A DNA stretch of 36,575 nt from the NCBI GenBank assembly GCA_016214075.1, contig JACRPI010000041.1, positions 1 to 36,575 of the forward strand, in the 5' to 3' direction. The notes below the pieces were generated by a model. The model was not told the DNA's origin. It saw only the letters and a program-made list of their open reading frames with translations, and ran no database searches. This document shows, one piece after another, positions 21,601 through 28,654 of this stretch. The position numbers and the translations under genes are program-made. Each line of letters starts with the position of its first letter. The first letter of the stretch is position 1. This DNA comes from Candidatus Woesearchaeota archaeon (lineage in GTDB: Archaea; Nanobdellota; Nanobdellia; Woesearchaeales; DSVV01).

Positions 21601-23755
21601 AACAAACTTCACAGTAGATTCAACAGGCCCTGCAATAACAAACATAAATCCAGTATCAAACACAACAGGGGTAAGAAATGGAACAGTAATTAACATCAGT
21701 GTCAATGTCAGTGACCTCTTTTTAAATGTCGAGAAAGTATTTGCAAACATTACATATCCAGATAATAGCACAAAAGAACAAGTAGCTTTAGTAAAGGTTG
21801 GAAACATTTACAATTTCAGTTTCGCAAACACAACAGCGCATGGTCTTTACAATATCACATTCATTGCGAATGACACAGCAGGAAATCTCAACACAAGCGA
21901 GAAAACAAATTTCACCAGTGATGACGCAAATCCACAAGTGAGTGAAGTCACTCCTACTTCTGGAACTGCGGGATCATTCACATTCACAGCAACAGTGACG
22001 GATAATATAGGAATAGAATCATGCAATCTCTTTGTAGGTGTTGCAGGTTCGGAAACAACAAATCAAGGAGCAATGACATATTCCTCAGCAACGAATCTCT
22101 CAACAGCATCAATAACACTAAGCACAGCAGGGGCATATACAGTGTACTCAAATTGTACAGACACCTCTGGAAATATTGGATTAAACAGTACAAGTGTTTC
22201 AGTTTCACTTGTTTCAGGAGGCGGCGGAGATGACGGTGGAGATGAAGGAGGCAGTAGCGCAGGAGGTGGTGGAGCAGCTCCTGCGGCAGCAGAGACCGCA
22301 ACAGAAACAGCAGAGCCTGCGGCAGAAGAAACTGCACCAGCAGAAACAGCAGCAGAAACAGGTGCAGAGGCAGCAGCAGAAGCAGCTAGTGAAGGAGATG
22401 GTGAACAAGATGAGGAGGAAGAGATTGAAGCAGAAGCGGCAATCCTCGCAGAAGAAGGGGGTATTGAAATAACAAGCATTACCGCAAACGATGTTACTGT
22501 CTACGAAAATGGAGAGCAAGTGGATACAGTCACAATAAAAGATGAAGACGTCTTGGTGCTTGAAATTACAATAACCAACCCAGAAGAAGGAGTAGCGGAA
22601 AATCTTGAGGTGCTCCTCAAAAATCTTCCAGAAAGTATAAGCATAGAAGATCTTTCGCCAGAAATTATTGAAGCATTAGAGGCAGGCGAAACACAGACTA
22701 TACGAATTGAGTTAGAATCAGGTGATGTAACAGAAACCTTTAGCTTAGATATAGAAATACGGAGTCTGACTGCGTATGCGTCTGTCTCTATCGGAACAGT
22801 ATTAGAAGAAGGGAAAGGACAATTATATTATACGCGCCAGAAGATAATTGAAGAAACAAAAGAAGTAGTTATTAGAACGTATAAAATATTGTTCCTCTTG
22901 TTCCTCGTTCCAATCTTACTCTTACTCCGTGCAACAACAATTGTTGATGAAAATGCACTGAGGAGAATGATTGATGATAAAAAATTAGGAGACCATTGGC
23001 GAGTCTATGTTCCAGAACAAAGTTATTTGAAATATAACATGTTCCAGAACTTGAAGCCAATACATCTTGAAGAGGATGAAGTCGCAAAGGCAAATCAGCT
23101 TGTACATGAGGGAAAAATATCTTATTCTCTTGCAACAATGATTCTGTATGCAAACAAAAAAATGATTCCAAGAGTCTTCACTCTAGAAAAAGTGTCTGAC
23201 GAAATAAGGCACAAATATCCGCGTGTTTATTTCACGTCACCATTGCGCGATTATAGAGAAGAACAACTCCAACGATACGTCGAAATGCAGAAGAAGAAAG
23301 GCTACAAGAGTAATGACATACGAGAAGCGTTGCTTGCAGCAAAATGGGATGCGGCAGTCGTTAAAAAATATCTCAATCCTGAAGAGGATCTTGCACAATA
23401 CATTGCAGAACAGCAAAAACAAGGAAAATCGTTGGGAGAACTACGAAAAGAATTGCTTGAAGTCAAGTGGGATAAAGCAGTCGTGGATAAACATATCCCG
23501 CGTGAAACTGTCTTAAAAGAGTATATCGCTGTTCAGAGAAAAACAGGAAAGACGAATGAGCAACTAAGAAAAGAATTGATAAAAGTTGGCTGGGAGAAGG
23601 AACTTGTGAAAAAATACTTGAATCCGGAAAATGATCTGAAAGCGTATGTGGTAAGCCAGCAACATAAAGGAGTAAGCAATGAACAGATTAAGCAGCAGTT
23701 GATAAAAGGAAAATGGAAGAAAGAGGTAGTAGAGAGAATTTTCTCAAATAAGTAG
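18641..23755 (+). CDS. Giant surface protein: beta-helix, Ig-like repeats, membrane anchor, cytoplasmic repeats
   Basis: A 1704-aa protein. Residues ~12-36 form a signal peptide/anchor. Residues ~180-700 contain parallel beta-helix repeats rich in N-N-T and N-x-T/S sites, including GVIVKNCNF and NLTNNTIANS. Four Ig-like repeats open with variants of DxTPPNxxxISP (starting ~789, 886, 992, 1093). An Ala/Glu-rich linker (~1192-1273) leads to a CARDB-like beta domain (~1275-1375) and a membrane helix (ILFLLFLVPILLLL, ~1418). The cytoplasmic tail ends in four 41-residue repeats from ~1540 (L-x2-Y-x3-Q-x2-G-x4-L-R-x2-L-x3-W-x4-V-x-K). Dense sequons suggest heavy N-glycosylation; adhesin or S-layer-like function is inferred. 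Confidence 0.82.
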   Translation: MSAENKMRNMNHLLATVVFVFFIVIGIMLSVQEAGAVNTGLGTNATLKLFDDGDIVPNTASNVKIPGLEINNLFNDTSNVYFYANYTNGTGSHMTPTPGTICNIEFTSEAGGNTGPFTMVSNATLQLFEYNRSFQGNGTFAWNVTCGNTVAGTANVTVYDNVRIFGPGCTRVGTGSEFPIINNTILCRDQYLISGSEAQIDIGVANITLDCNGSIIESDDPADDTKESAIAVRSKGVIVKNCNFAGARFGVKIESGANQTLLYNNTFENNTRVAINITGTSAGNTSFITIDSNNFTGGFFAGFAIDIRNATNINITRNIFANNHSRPLIRYENVFINTTDNNTIQPKLISTANNTDQYEINFTFNIPTLGFARTCDLALNVSGGSFSGRTTVLAANDNDVNVTFNRTFFSGDRFTWQVNCTDPNNNTGNSVLFNSTYRACTLPIISGIGLDPGINVTFCPGTFRINISSSSHFIEINNVNDSVISCNNTIIIGNSSGDLFSIVNGSNRVRIQHCLAENYSTMIKTQSLSSSRNVTIFNNTFSNASSEAILIHAEGFNLTNNTIANSTIGVHLINRGNHTLLNNTIKGSGRSALIVENTSSNTVLWNNLSFGSENGIIINVGAVAGLPASVTRPEFVNLIANNTVCGFRVNGLSVENTRFSTSPIMDGLIANNTFCNTTTGTENGNISRLMWNIDIQAVNATNTSMVDVNINITNLLNRSTLQNVGTPSDGIVSFLNITQFIVNNSNILVNESPTTLVGAKNNEKTNLTLLIDQLRIVPLANQLILNLSQDNTPPNVTQISPTTANEDTNINFSATVVDQTGIQSCSLFAGTGSSITNRGVMTYSLSNGIVNRTLLLADPDTYTIYANCTDNGGNIGFNTTLVEINDTTPPNASVISPLANNFTAMNSVVNITVNGSDNVFVISGQANITYPNNTTKETLTLQANDSILSTKRKLTFNYSFGNTSMEGHYNVTITVLDQTGNLNTTEKTNFTVDSTGPAITNINPVSNTTGVRNGTVINISVNVSDLFLNVEKVFANITYPDNSTKEQVALVKVGNIYNFSFANTTAHGLYNITFIANDTAGNLNTSEKTNFTSDDANPQVSEVTPTSGTAGSFTFTATVTDNIGIESCNLFVGVAGSETTNQGAMTYSSATNLSTASITLSTAGAYTVYSNCTDTSGNIGLNSTSVSVSLVSGGGGDDGGDEGGSSAGGGGAAPAAAETATETAEPAAEETAPAETAAETGAEAAAEAASEGDGEQDEEEEIEAEAAILAEEGGIEITSITANDVTVYENGEQVDTVTIKDEDVLVLEITITNPEEGVAENLEVLLKNLPESISIEDLSPEIIEALEAGETQTIRIELESGDVTETFSLDIEIRSLTAYASVSIGTVLEEGKGQLYYTRQKIIEETKEVVIRTYKILFLLFLVPILLLLRATTIVDENALRRMIDDKKLGDHWRVYVPEQSYLKYNMFQNLKPIHLEEDEVAKANQLVHEGKISYSLATMILYANKKMIPRVFTLEKVSDEIRHKYPRVYFTSPLRDYREEQLQRYVEMQKKKGYKSNDIREALLAAKWDAAVVKKYLNPEEDLAQYIAEQQKQGKSLGELRKELLEVKWDKAVVDKHIPRETVLKEYIAVQRKTGKTNEQLRKELIKVGWEKELVKKYLNPENDLKAYVVSQQHKGVSNEQIKQQLIKGKWKKEVVERIFSNK

Positions 23756-23782
23756 TTTTGCAAAGTTCTCTTCACTGTTTAT

Positions 23783-23893
23783 AGTGAATGGCTTTAATAA
23801 TCGGAACTTTGTCCATTCGAAAAGCCATTCACTTATTATGAGAAAAATGGAAATCTCAATTTTGGAAGTTCCGAAAATTAATGTTTTCTCATA
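23783..23893. repeat. Interleaved hairpins downstream of the giant gene
   Basis: Three inverted repeats overlap here. AGTGAATGGCTTT (23783-23795) pairs with 23821-23833. TCGGAACTT (23801-23809), inside that loop, pairs with AAGTTCCGA at 23866-23874, a pseudoknot-like arrangement. TATGAGAAAA (23837-23846) pairs with TTTTCTCATA (23884-23893). A nested AATTTTGGAA/TTCCGAAAATT hairpin lies within the third. The rest of the 272-base gap up to dcd holds only the dcd promoter. Confidence 0.7.
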
Positions 23894-23998
23894 TAGAATC
23901 GCCTTACTGCTTTTGAATCCCTAATCTATTTTTATAATAATGAAAATAATACATTTAACTGTCCTTCAGAAAGGTAAGTAATTCTTAAAAACAATCAC

Positions 23999-24007
23999 TT
24001 TTTATAG
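23999..24007 (+). promoter_or_regulatory. TATA box of dcd
   Basis: TTTTTATAG is centred 25 bases before the ATG at 24028 and supports that start over the in-frame TTG at 24022. Confidence 0.6.
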
Positions 24008-24027
24008 CTGTAAAATTCCCTTTGTTT

Positions 24028-24585
24028 ATGGGTATTTTAAGTGATAGAGATATTAAAGAATTTCTTAAAGCGGGGGAAATAGTTATTCGAGAGATCCAGG
24101 ATGATCAAGTCGGAAGCTGTTCTGTCGATCTGCGATTAGGAAGTACTTTTCGCGTTTTTAAACATGCGGAAGTAACGCATGTTGATCCAAAGCATGGAAT
24201 TGCCGATGAACTCATGGACCTCGTCACAAAGCAGGAGAATGAACCCTTTATCATTCATCCAGGAGAATTTGTTTTGGGAAGCACAGTGGAGTATGTCAAA
24301 ATTCCGCGGCATCTCGTTGCGAGACTAGATGGGAGAAGTTCGTGGGGAAGATTAGGAATTATCATTCATTCGACAGCAGGATCAGTGCAGCCAGGATACG
24401 CAGGTCAGCTCACGCTTGAAATCGCGAATATATCGAAAGTCCCTGTTAAATTGTGGCCAGGCTCAAGAATTTGTCAGATATCATTTGAACAGTTAAGCAG
24501 TCCATGTGAGAAATCGTATGGCGAAAGAAATTCAAAATATATGGAACAGAGCGGACCGCAGGGAAGCAAGATTAAGCATGATTGA
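24028..24585 (+). CDS. dcd: dCTP deaminase
   Basis: A 185-aa trimeric nucleotide enzyme that converts dCTP to dUTP for thymidylate synthesis, possibly bifunctional with dUTPase activity. Motifs: GILSDRDIKEFL start, GSCSVDLRLGSTFRVF near residue 36, ARLDGRSSWGRLGIIIHSTA near 106 (with the catalytic RSSxxRxG segment), GYAGQLTLEIAN near 129 with the catalytic Glu, and the C-terminal GSRICQISFEQL followed by a YG-x4-SKY tail that closes over the nucleotide. Length is typical. It is monocistronic with its own TATA box. Confidence 0.93.
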   Translation: MGILSDRDIKEFLKAGEIVIREIQDDQVGSCSVDLRLGSTFRVFKHAEVTHVDPKHGIADELMDLVTKQENEPFIIHPGEFVLGSTVEYVKIPRHLVARLDGRSSWGRLGIIIHSTAGSVQPGYAGQLTLEIANISKVPVKLWPGSRICQISFEQLSSPCEKSYGERNSKYMEQSGPQGSKIKHD

Positions 24586-24770
24586 AAGTGATTATTAAAT
24601 ATTAAATTAGTTTAAGTTGTACCATTTTTCTATACAATTTTACGAAGAGCGTTTTGGTCGTATCGAAGAAATGACGTATTCATCTAAATAATTTTTTTGT
24701 TCTTCTCTTATGAAACAACAAAATTTAAATATTAAAACAGTTTTACGTTTTTTCACATGAAGGTGAAATT

Positions 24771-25016
24771 ATGGTAAGTATTACGTTAGCAATCCCGAAA
24801 GAAGTGAAGGGGAAGATGGAACAATTTGATGAGATAAACTGGTCTGGTTTTATTAGAAAGTGCATTATTCAAAAGACTGAAGAGCTTTCTTGGAAGGAAC
24901 ATATGATCAAAAAATTACAAGGTGAAAAAGAGTTGAATGAATGGGCTGTGAAGATATCACGGGAAGCAAAAAAAGGTCGCTTTGAAGCATTGGTAAAAAA
25001 AGGATTGATTTCATGA
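24771..25016 (+). CDS. VapB-like antitoxin
   Basis: An 81-aa protein starting with VSITLAIPKEVKGKMEQFDE, a ribbon-helix-helix-like strand and helix, followed by INWSGFIRKCI, typical of archaeal VapB-type antitoxins. The C-terminal half is charged and helical and would bind the toxin. A Shine-Dalgarno AGGTG lies 5 bases before the ATG, and AAATTTAAATATT near 24721 is the likely TATA box. It overlaps the toxin gene by four bases (ATGA), the usual arrangement of such pairs. Confidence 0.72.
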   Translation: MVSITLAIPKEVKGKMEQFDEINWSGFIRKCIIQKTEELSWKEHMIKKLQGEKELNEWAVKISREAKKGRFEALVKKGLIS

Positions 25017-25417
25017 AGCTTATAGCTGATAGTAATATTCTTTTTACTTTCTTCTGGAAAAATGCGACAGCAACAGATTTGTTCGTCTTTCAAAATTTAG
25101 AATTATACAGTCCTGAATTTGCCCTTGAAGAAATTCAGAAATATAAACAAGAAATTGTGAGAAAAGCAAAAATGACTGATACGGAATTTCGAGAAATTAA
25201 AAAAGAACTTCAATTACTCATCACATTTGTTCCATTGGAAGAATATATGAGATATTTTCAAAATGCTGCAAAGATAAGTCCTGACAAAGAAGATGTTGAT
25301 TTTTTTGCTCTCGCATTACTAAAGAATTGTCTTATATGGTCAAATGACAAGAAATTGAAAGAGCAGAATGAAGTAAAGATACTCACAACAAAAGAAGTAA
25401 TAGAATTGTTTGACTAA
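25013..25417 (+). CDS. PIN-domain ribonuclease toxin, VapC-like
   Basis: A 134-aa PIN-domain protein. Acidic catalytic residues appear in KLIADSNILFTFFWK at the N-terminus, in FALEEIQKYK near residue 39, in SPDKEDVDFFALAL near 92-100 and in WSNDKKLKEQ near 115. This is the order expected for a PIN nuclease, which cleaves tRNA or rRNA in most VapC toxins. It pairs with the antitoxin just upstream. Its stop overlaps the stop of the convergent HerA-like gene by four bases. Confidence 0.8.
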   Translation: MKLIADSNILFTFFWKNATATDLFVFQNLELYSPEFALEEIQKYKQEIVRKAKMTDTEFREIKKELQLLITFVPLEEYMRYFQNAAKISPDKEDVDFFALALLKNCLIWSNDKKLKEQNEVKILTTKEVIELFD

Positions 25418-26736
25418 ATCACAAACTTACTCTTCACATCGTGCAGTGCGCTTGGGCTTTCGCCGCCATGCCAGGTAAAGCGTGGTCGAATTTTGACTGC
25501 GTAGAGTTTCTCGTTCGTATCATCAAAGAGCAATGCGCTTCCTTTTGTTCGCGGTAATTTATCGAGTTGCACATCAAGTCCTTCGCGCATGTAACTCTGC
25601 ATCAGCGCGCCAAGTGCTTCTGTGTCAATTTTTGCGGTGATGCGATGACTCAACACAGTATCGCTCTGCGTCATAACGTCAGTATGAATTTTCCCAGGCT
25701 GCTGCGTTGCAAGAATAAGGCTAATGCCGGGCTGTCGTCCTTCTCGTAAAATAGTAATCAATGGATCTGTTGCGGTCGTTTTTCCTTGCCTTGGTAAAAA
25801 TTCGTGTGCTTCATCAACAACAACCCACACTAAAGGAAAATCTTGTTTTGCTTCTTCATCAACGCTAAAGTAGCGCATGGATTCCTGCAGCTGCGCAAAC
25901 TCTTCATTTTTACGCACGAGCATGCGCTGCATAAAGAGTTTCTTGCAAATAAGGCCAACAACAAGGCATTTAATTTTCCAGCCGTTGGGCATTGTTGCGT
26001 AGCAGGAAACATCAAGAATGCAAACTTTTCCTGATTGCGCGAGGTCTTCTATTTTTGTTCCTTTTTTGTCAAAAATACCCCAACTCAGCGTGTTGATAAA
26101 TCTATTTTTGAGTGCTTCCTTTATTTCAGAAGATGCTTCTTGTTTGTCAATGGTGAGAATAATATCCTGAATACTAAATCCTTCTTCTTTTTTCTCATCG
26201 CGAAGGGTGTTGATGCATCGTTCCAGAACAACACCATAAGGATCATTAATATTCATATCAAACGTCGTGCACCAATCCTCAGGAGTCAGTTCATTAGGCT
26301 GAAGCGCGAAAGAAAAATCAGTGGGAATTCCTTTTTCTTGGTATTCTTCGTAAAATTGAATAGGGGTATAGATTTGCACATCAAGTGCTTTTGGTTCAAG
26401 CCCCCATTCTTTGAGTTCGGGAAGTTCTTTTTTGTTGGGATACTTCATGGTCCAATAAACGCCCATGGTATCAAGGAGTAAGATAGTAATGTTTTGTTTA
26501 ATTTCAGGAGGAAGGTCAGCCATTCCTTCTGCGACAACGCCTAGAGTATAAGATTTTCCACTACCGCGTTTGCCCGCAACAAGCACAACGTGGCTGCGCA
26601 CCATGTCAACGTAAACATTATTGGAGAGAGATGTTGTTTGTCCCATAGTAACATATTGTTTCCCAAGAAAGATGGCGCCTTTAGTGCCATACTTTTCTAA
26701 GTCGTGTTTATCTCTACCAATAACAATTTCATACAT
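25414..26736 (-). CDS. HerA/FtsK-type P-loop ATPase
   Basis: A 440-aa ATPase. Walker A is VAGKRGSGKSYTLGVVAEGM near residue 53; Walker B is VWVVVDEAHEFLP near 303, followed by LREGRQPGISLILATQQPG, the HerA-clade sensor region. The N-terminal segment (IVIGRDKHDLEKYGTKGAIF) resembles a HAS-barrel. Members act as hexameric DNA pumps in end resection with NurA/Mre11/Rad50 or in other DNA translocation; no nurA, mre11 or rad50 lies nearby, so the exact role is open. ATG at 26736 is supported by a TATA box (26759-26768) 27 bases upstream; the longer frame would start at 26757. Confidence 0.83.
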   Translation of the reverse strand: MYEIVIGRDKHDLEKYGTKGAIFLGKQYVTMGQTTSLSNNVYVDMVRSHVVLVAGKRGSGKSYTLGVVAEGMADLPPEIKQNITILLLDTMGVYWTMKYPNKKELPELKEWGLEPKALDVQIYTPIQFYEEYQEKGIPTDFSFALQPNELTPEDWCTTFDMNINDPYGVVLERCINTLRDEKKEEGFSIQDIILTIDKQEASSEIKEALKNRFINTLSWGIFDKKGTKIEDLAQSGKVCILDVSCYATMPNGWKIKCLVVGLICKKLFMQRMLVRKNEEFAQLQESMRYFSVDEEAKQDFPLVWVVVDEAHEFLPRQGKTTATDPLITILREGRQPGISLILATQQPGKIHTDVMTQSDTVLSHRITAKIDTEALGALMQSYMREGLDVQLDKLPRTKGSALLFDDTNEKLYAVKIRPRFTWHGGESPSALHDVKSKFVI

Positions 26737-26758
26737 GGGTTCCTTAACAGAATGCAAC

Positions 26759-26768
26759 TATTTATACT
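26759..26768 (-). promoter_or_regulatory. TATA box of the HerA-like gene
   Basis: AGTATAAATA (reverse strand) is centred 27 bases from the ATG at 26736. A forward TATA-like CCTTTTAAAACC at 26821-26832 serves the divergent isomerase gene, leaving a leader of roughly 30 bases. Confidence 0.6.
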
Positions 26769-26884
26769 TATTGTCTTAGGATGGTATCACTTCACATAAA
26801 AGCAGAAAGCAAATTCACAACCTTTTAAAACCGCACTCTATTGTCTATTTTATGACAAGTTAATTCTTGAAGAAGAGGGATATC

Positions 26885-27958
26885 ATGGAGAAAAAAAAAC
26901 AATCTATTGTGAAAGAACATGGTTCTGAAAAAGTAAAACAAACACAGGCACCTATTGCTCCTGTCAGAGAAGCACCAAAAGTCCTTTTTGAGTTGGATAC
27001 AAAGCTTCTCCTTATTGCAGTAGTAGGAATACTATTACTCGTCTTAGTAACATATAATTCAAATTCTTTTTCTGATCTTTTCTCATTCGATACTGTCGTT
27101 GCAACAGTGAATGGGGTAGAAATCACAGAAAGCAGTCTTCAAAAAGAAATTGACAAACTTCCAGAGTATTACAAAAATGGAGCAATTGATGAGGAAACAC
27201 TTCGTTCCGCGATTCTCGAGCAGCTGATTGCAAGAGAATTATTGCTTGCAGAAGCAGAGAATAAAGGGGTCAGCGTAAGCAGCGCAGAATTAGAAGCAAC
27301 TATTGCAAATATTACAGCAGAAGCGCAGGTAACGCTGGAAGAGCTTCAACAAAAATTAGAAGAACAGAACGTTACTATGAATGAGTTTAAAGAAGCAATA
27401 GAAACACAGATACTCATGAACAAACTGATTGAGCAGCAGGTTCTTGCGGATGTGAGTGTGACAGAAGAAGAGCTCCTTTCCTATTATGAAACGCAAAAAG
27501 ATACTCTCACAGAAGTTCGAGCAAGTAACATTCTCATTTGTTATACTGGTGCTTTACGATGTGAAAGCAATATGACAAAAGAAGAGGCATTGGAACAAGC
27601 AACAGCACTCATTGAAAGAATAAAAGCAGGGGAAAGCTTCGAAGCGCTCGCAAAGGAATATTCAACAGATCCTTCTGCGGAGTTTAATGGGGGAGATCTT
27701 GGTTGGTTCGCAAAAGGACAAATGGTTGCAGAGTTTGAAACAGCGGCATTTAGTCTGAATGCAGGAGAAATGACTGAAGAACCTGTAGAAACAGCGTTTG
27801 GATATCATATTATTATGGTAACAGACAAGAAAGAGACGCTTGAAGATGTGCAGGAAGAAATTCTTGCAACACTGACGCTCGAGAAGCAGAAAACAGCAGT
27901 CGAGAATTATGTCCTTGCACTCAAGCAAGTTGCAAAAATTGTGTATGGAGAAGAGTAA
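26885..27958 (+). CDS. Membrane-anchored parvulin-type peptidyl-prolyl isomerase (PpiC/SurA-like)
   Basis: A 357-aa protein with a charged cytoplasmic N-terminus, one membrane span (KLLLIAVVGILLLVLVTY, about residues 42-59) and an extracytoplasmic SurA-like chaperone region (VVATVNGVEITESSLQKEID). A parvulin domain spans ~215-320: VRASNILICY, EEALEQATALIERIKAGESF, DPSAEFNGGDLGWFAKGQMV and AFGYHIIMVTDKK. It should fold or isomerise exported proteins on the outer face. ATG 26885 was chosen over TTG 26867 because GAAGAGGGA lies just upstream as a ribosome binding site. Confidence 0.88.
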   Translation: MEKKKQSIVKEHGSEKVKQTQAPIAPVREAPKVLFELDTKLLLIAVVGILLLVLVTYNSNSFSDLFSFDTVVATVNGVEITESSLQKEIDKLPEYYKNGAIDEETLRSAILEQLIARELLLAEAENKGVSVSSAELEATIANITAEAQVTLEELQQKLEEQNVTMNEFKEAIETQILMNKLIEQQVLADVSVTEEELLSYYETQKDTLTEVRASNILICYTGALRCESNMTKEEALEQATALIERIKAGESFEALAKEYSTDPSAEFNGGDLGWFAKGQMVAEFETAAFSLNAGEMTEEPVETAFGYHIIMVTDKKETLEDVQEEILATLTLEKQKTAVENYVLALKQVAKIVYGEE

Positions 27959-27965
27959 AACCTAA

Positions 27966-28343
27966 TTATTTATTCTTTCTTTTTTGTTTCTTATTTTTCT
28001 GAGTTTGCTTTGTTTTAATTACAAAACTCTTTGTTGGAGGAATGCACTCATAATATGTTTCCATTTCTTTGTTCCATTCTTCGCCAAGGATCTTTCTAAT
28101 AAACTTTTCCTCCCCACAGGTATAAAGTTCTTCAACAATGTCGCTGACAATCGTGTGGATATATTCATGAGTATAAGTCAAAGAAAAGAGTTTGATAAAT
28201 TTGTTTTCATCTTTCTTGCAAAGTTTCCATATAAATTCGATATTTACTTCAATTTGTCCAGTGCACGTATCGCTCATGCCGTAAAACGGCTCATCGCGGT
28301 AGTATTTTGTCTGAAATGATTTCCCTCGCTTTCGTTTGGACAT
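27966..28343 (-). CDS. Small HExxH-motif protein of unknown function
   Basis: A 125-aa protein with YTHEYIHTIVSDIVEELYTC near residues 57-76, a perfect H-E-x-x-H zincin motif followed by acidic residues that could supply a third ligand. The ends are very basic (SKRKRGK at the start, a Lys-rich KTKQTQKNKKQKRKNK tail) and no signal peptide is seen, so it is likely cytoplasmic. A minimal metalloprotease or a protein binding nucleic acid through its basic tail are both possible. It converges on the isomerase gene with 7 bases between stops. No family is recognised with confidence. Confidence 0.6.
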   Translation of the reverse strand: MSKRKRGKSFQTKYYRDEPFYGMSDTCTGQIEVNIEFIWKLCKKDENKFIKLFSLTYTHEYIHTIVSDIVEELYTCGEEKFIRKILGEEWNKEMETYYECIPPTKSFVIKTKQTQKNKKQKRKNK

Positions 28344-28385
28344 ACTATTATTAAGGAGAAGGGGCTATAAATATATTTGGAATTT

Positions 28386-28470
28386 ATAGTGAACGCACTA
28401 AATTATCGTAATAATAGTGCGTTCACTATTCCGCAGACGCAAATAAGTTACAATAATTTATTGCGTCTGC
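28386..28470. repeat. Two perfect or near-perfect hairpins in the dnaG downstream region
   Basis: ATAGTGAACGCACTA (28386-28400) pairs perfectly with 28415-28429. GCAGACGCAAATAA (28433-28446) pairs with TTATTGCGTCTGC (28458-28470) with one bulged A. They sit directly beside palindromic copy C, so that four hairpins lie in series between the HExxH gene and dnaG. Confidence 0.8.
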
Positions 28471-28474
28471 TATA

Positions 28475-28605
28475 CCACTGGTGAGGAAGCCAGTGGACAC
28501 AGTCCACGATGTGAGGGAGGAAGGTGATAAATTCCTGATATGCTCAAGAACCACCACGAGCATGCCACACTGTCTATAGCGACTGAAAGGAGCGGTGGTT
28601 CTTGA
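28475..28605 (-). repeat. Compound palindromic element, copy C (divergent)
   Basis: Read on the reverse strand this has the two-module order of copies A and B. Module 1 has arms TCAAGAACCACC/GGTGGTTCTTGA (28594-28605 and 28544-28555) around TAGACAGTGTGGCATGCTC, nearly the TAGACCGATGGCATGCTC core of copy B. Module 2 is a CCACTGG/CCAGTGG hairpin (28475-28481, 28490-28496), matching the inner module 2 hairpin of copy B. The outer stem sequence is unrelated to A and B but still complementary, as expected if structure rather than sequence is kept. Confidence 0.6.
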
Positions 28606-28654
28606 CAAGTTGAGGTTAGGGGAAAAAGAAAGAAGAATAAAAAAGAAAAAATCT

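Noticed and set aside
21984-22519. Open frames opposite and beside the Ala/Glu-rich linker of the giant protein
   Set aside because: They are frame shadows of a low-complexity GCA/GAA-rich coding stretch.
28386-28605. CRISPR array
   Set aside because: The repeats are inverted and each has a different sequence; no direct repeats with regular spacers and no cas genes are present.
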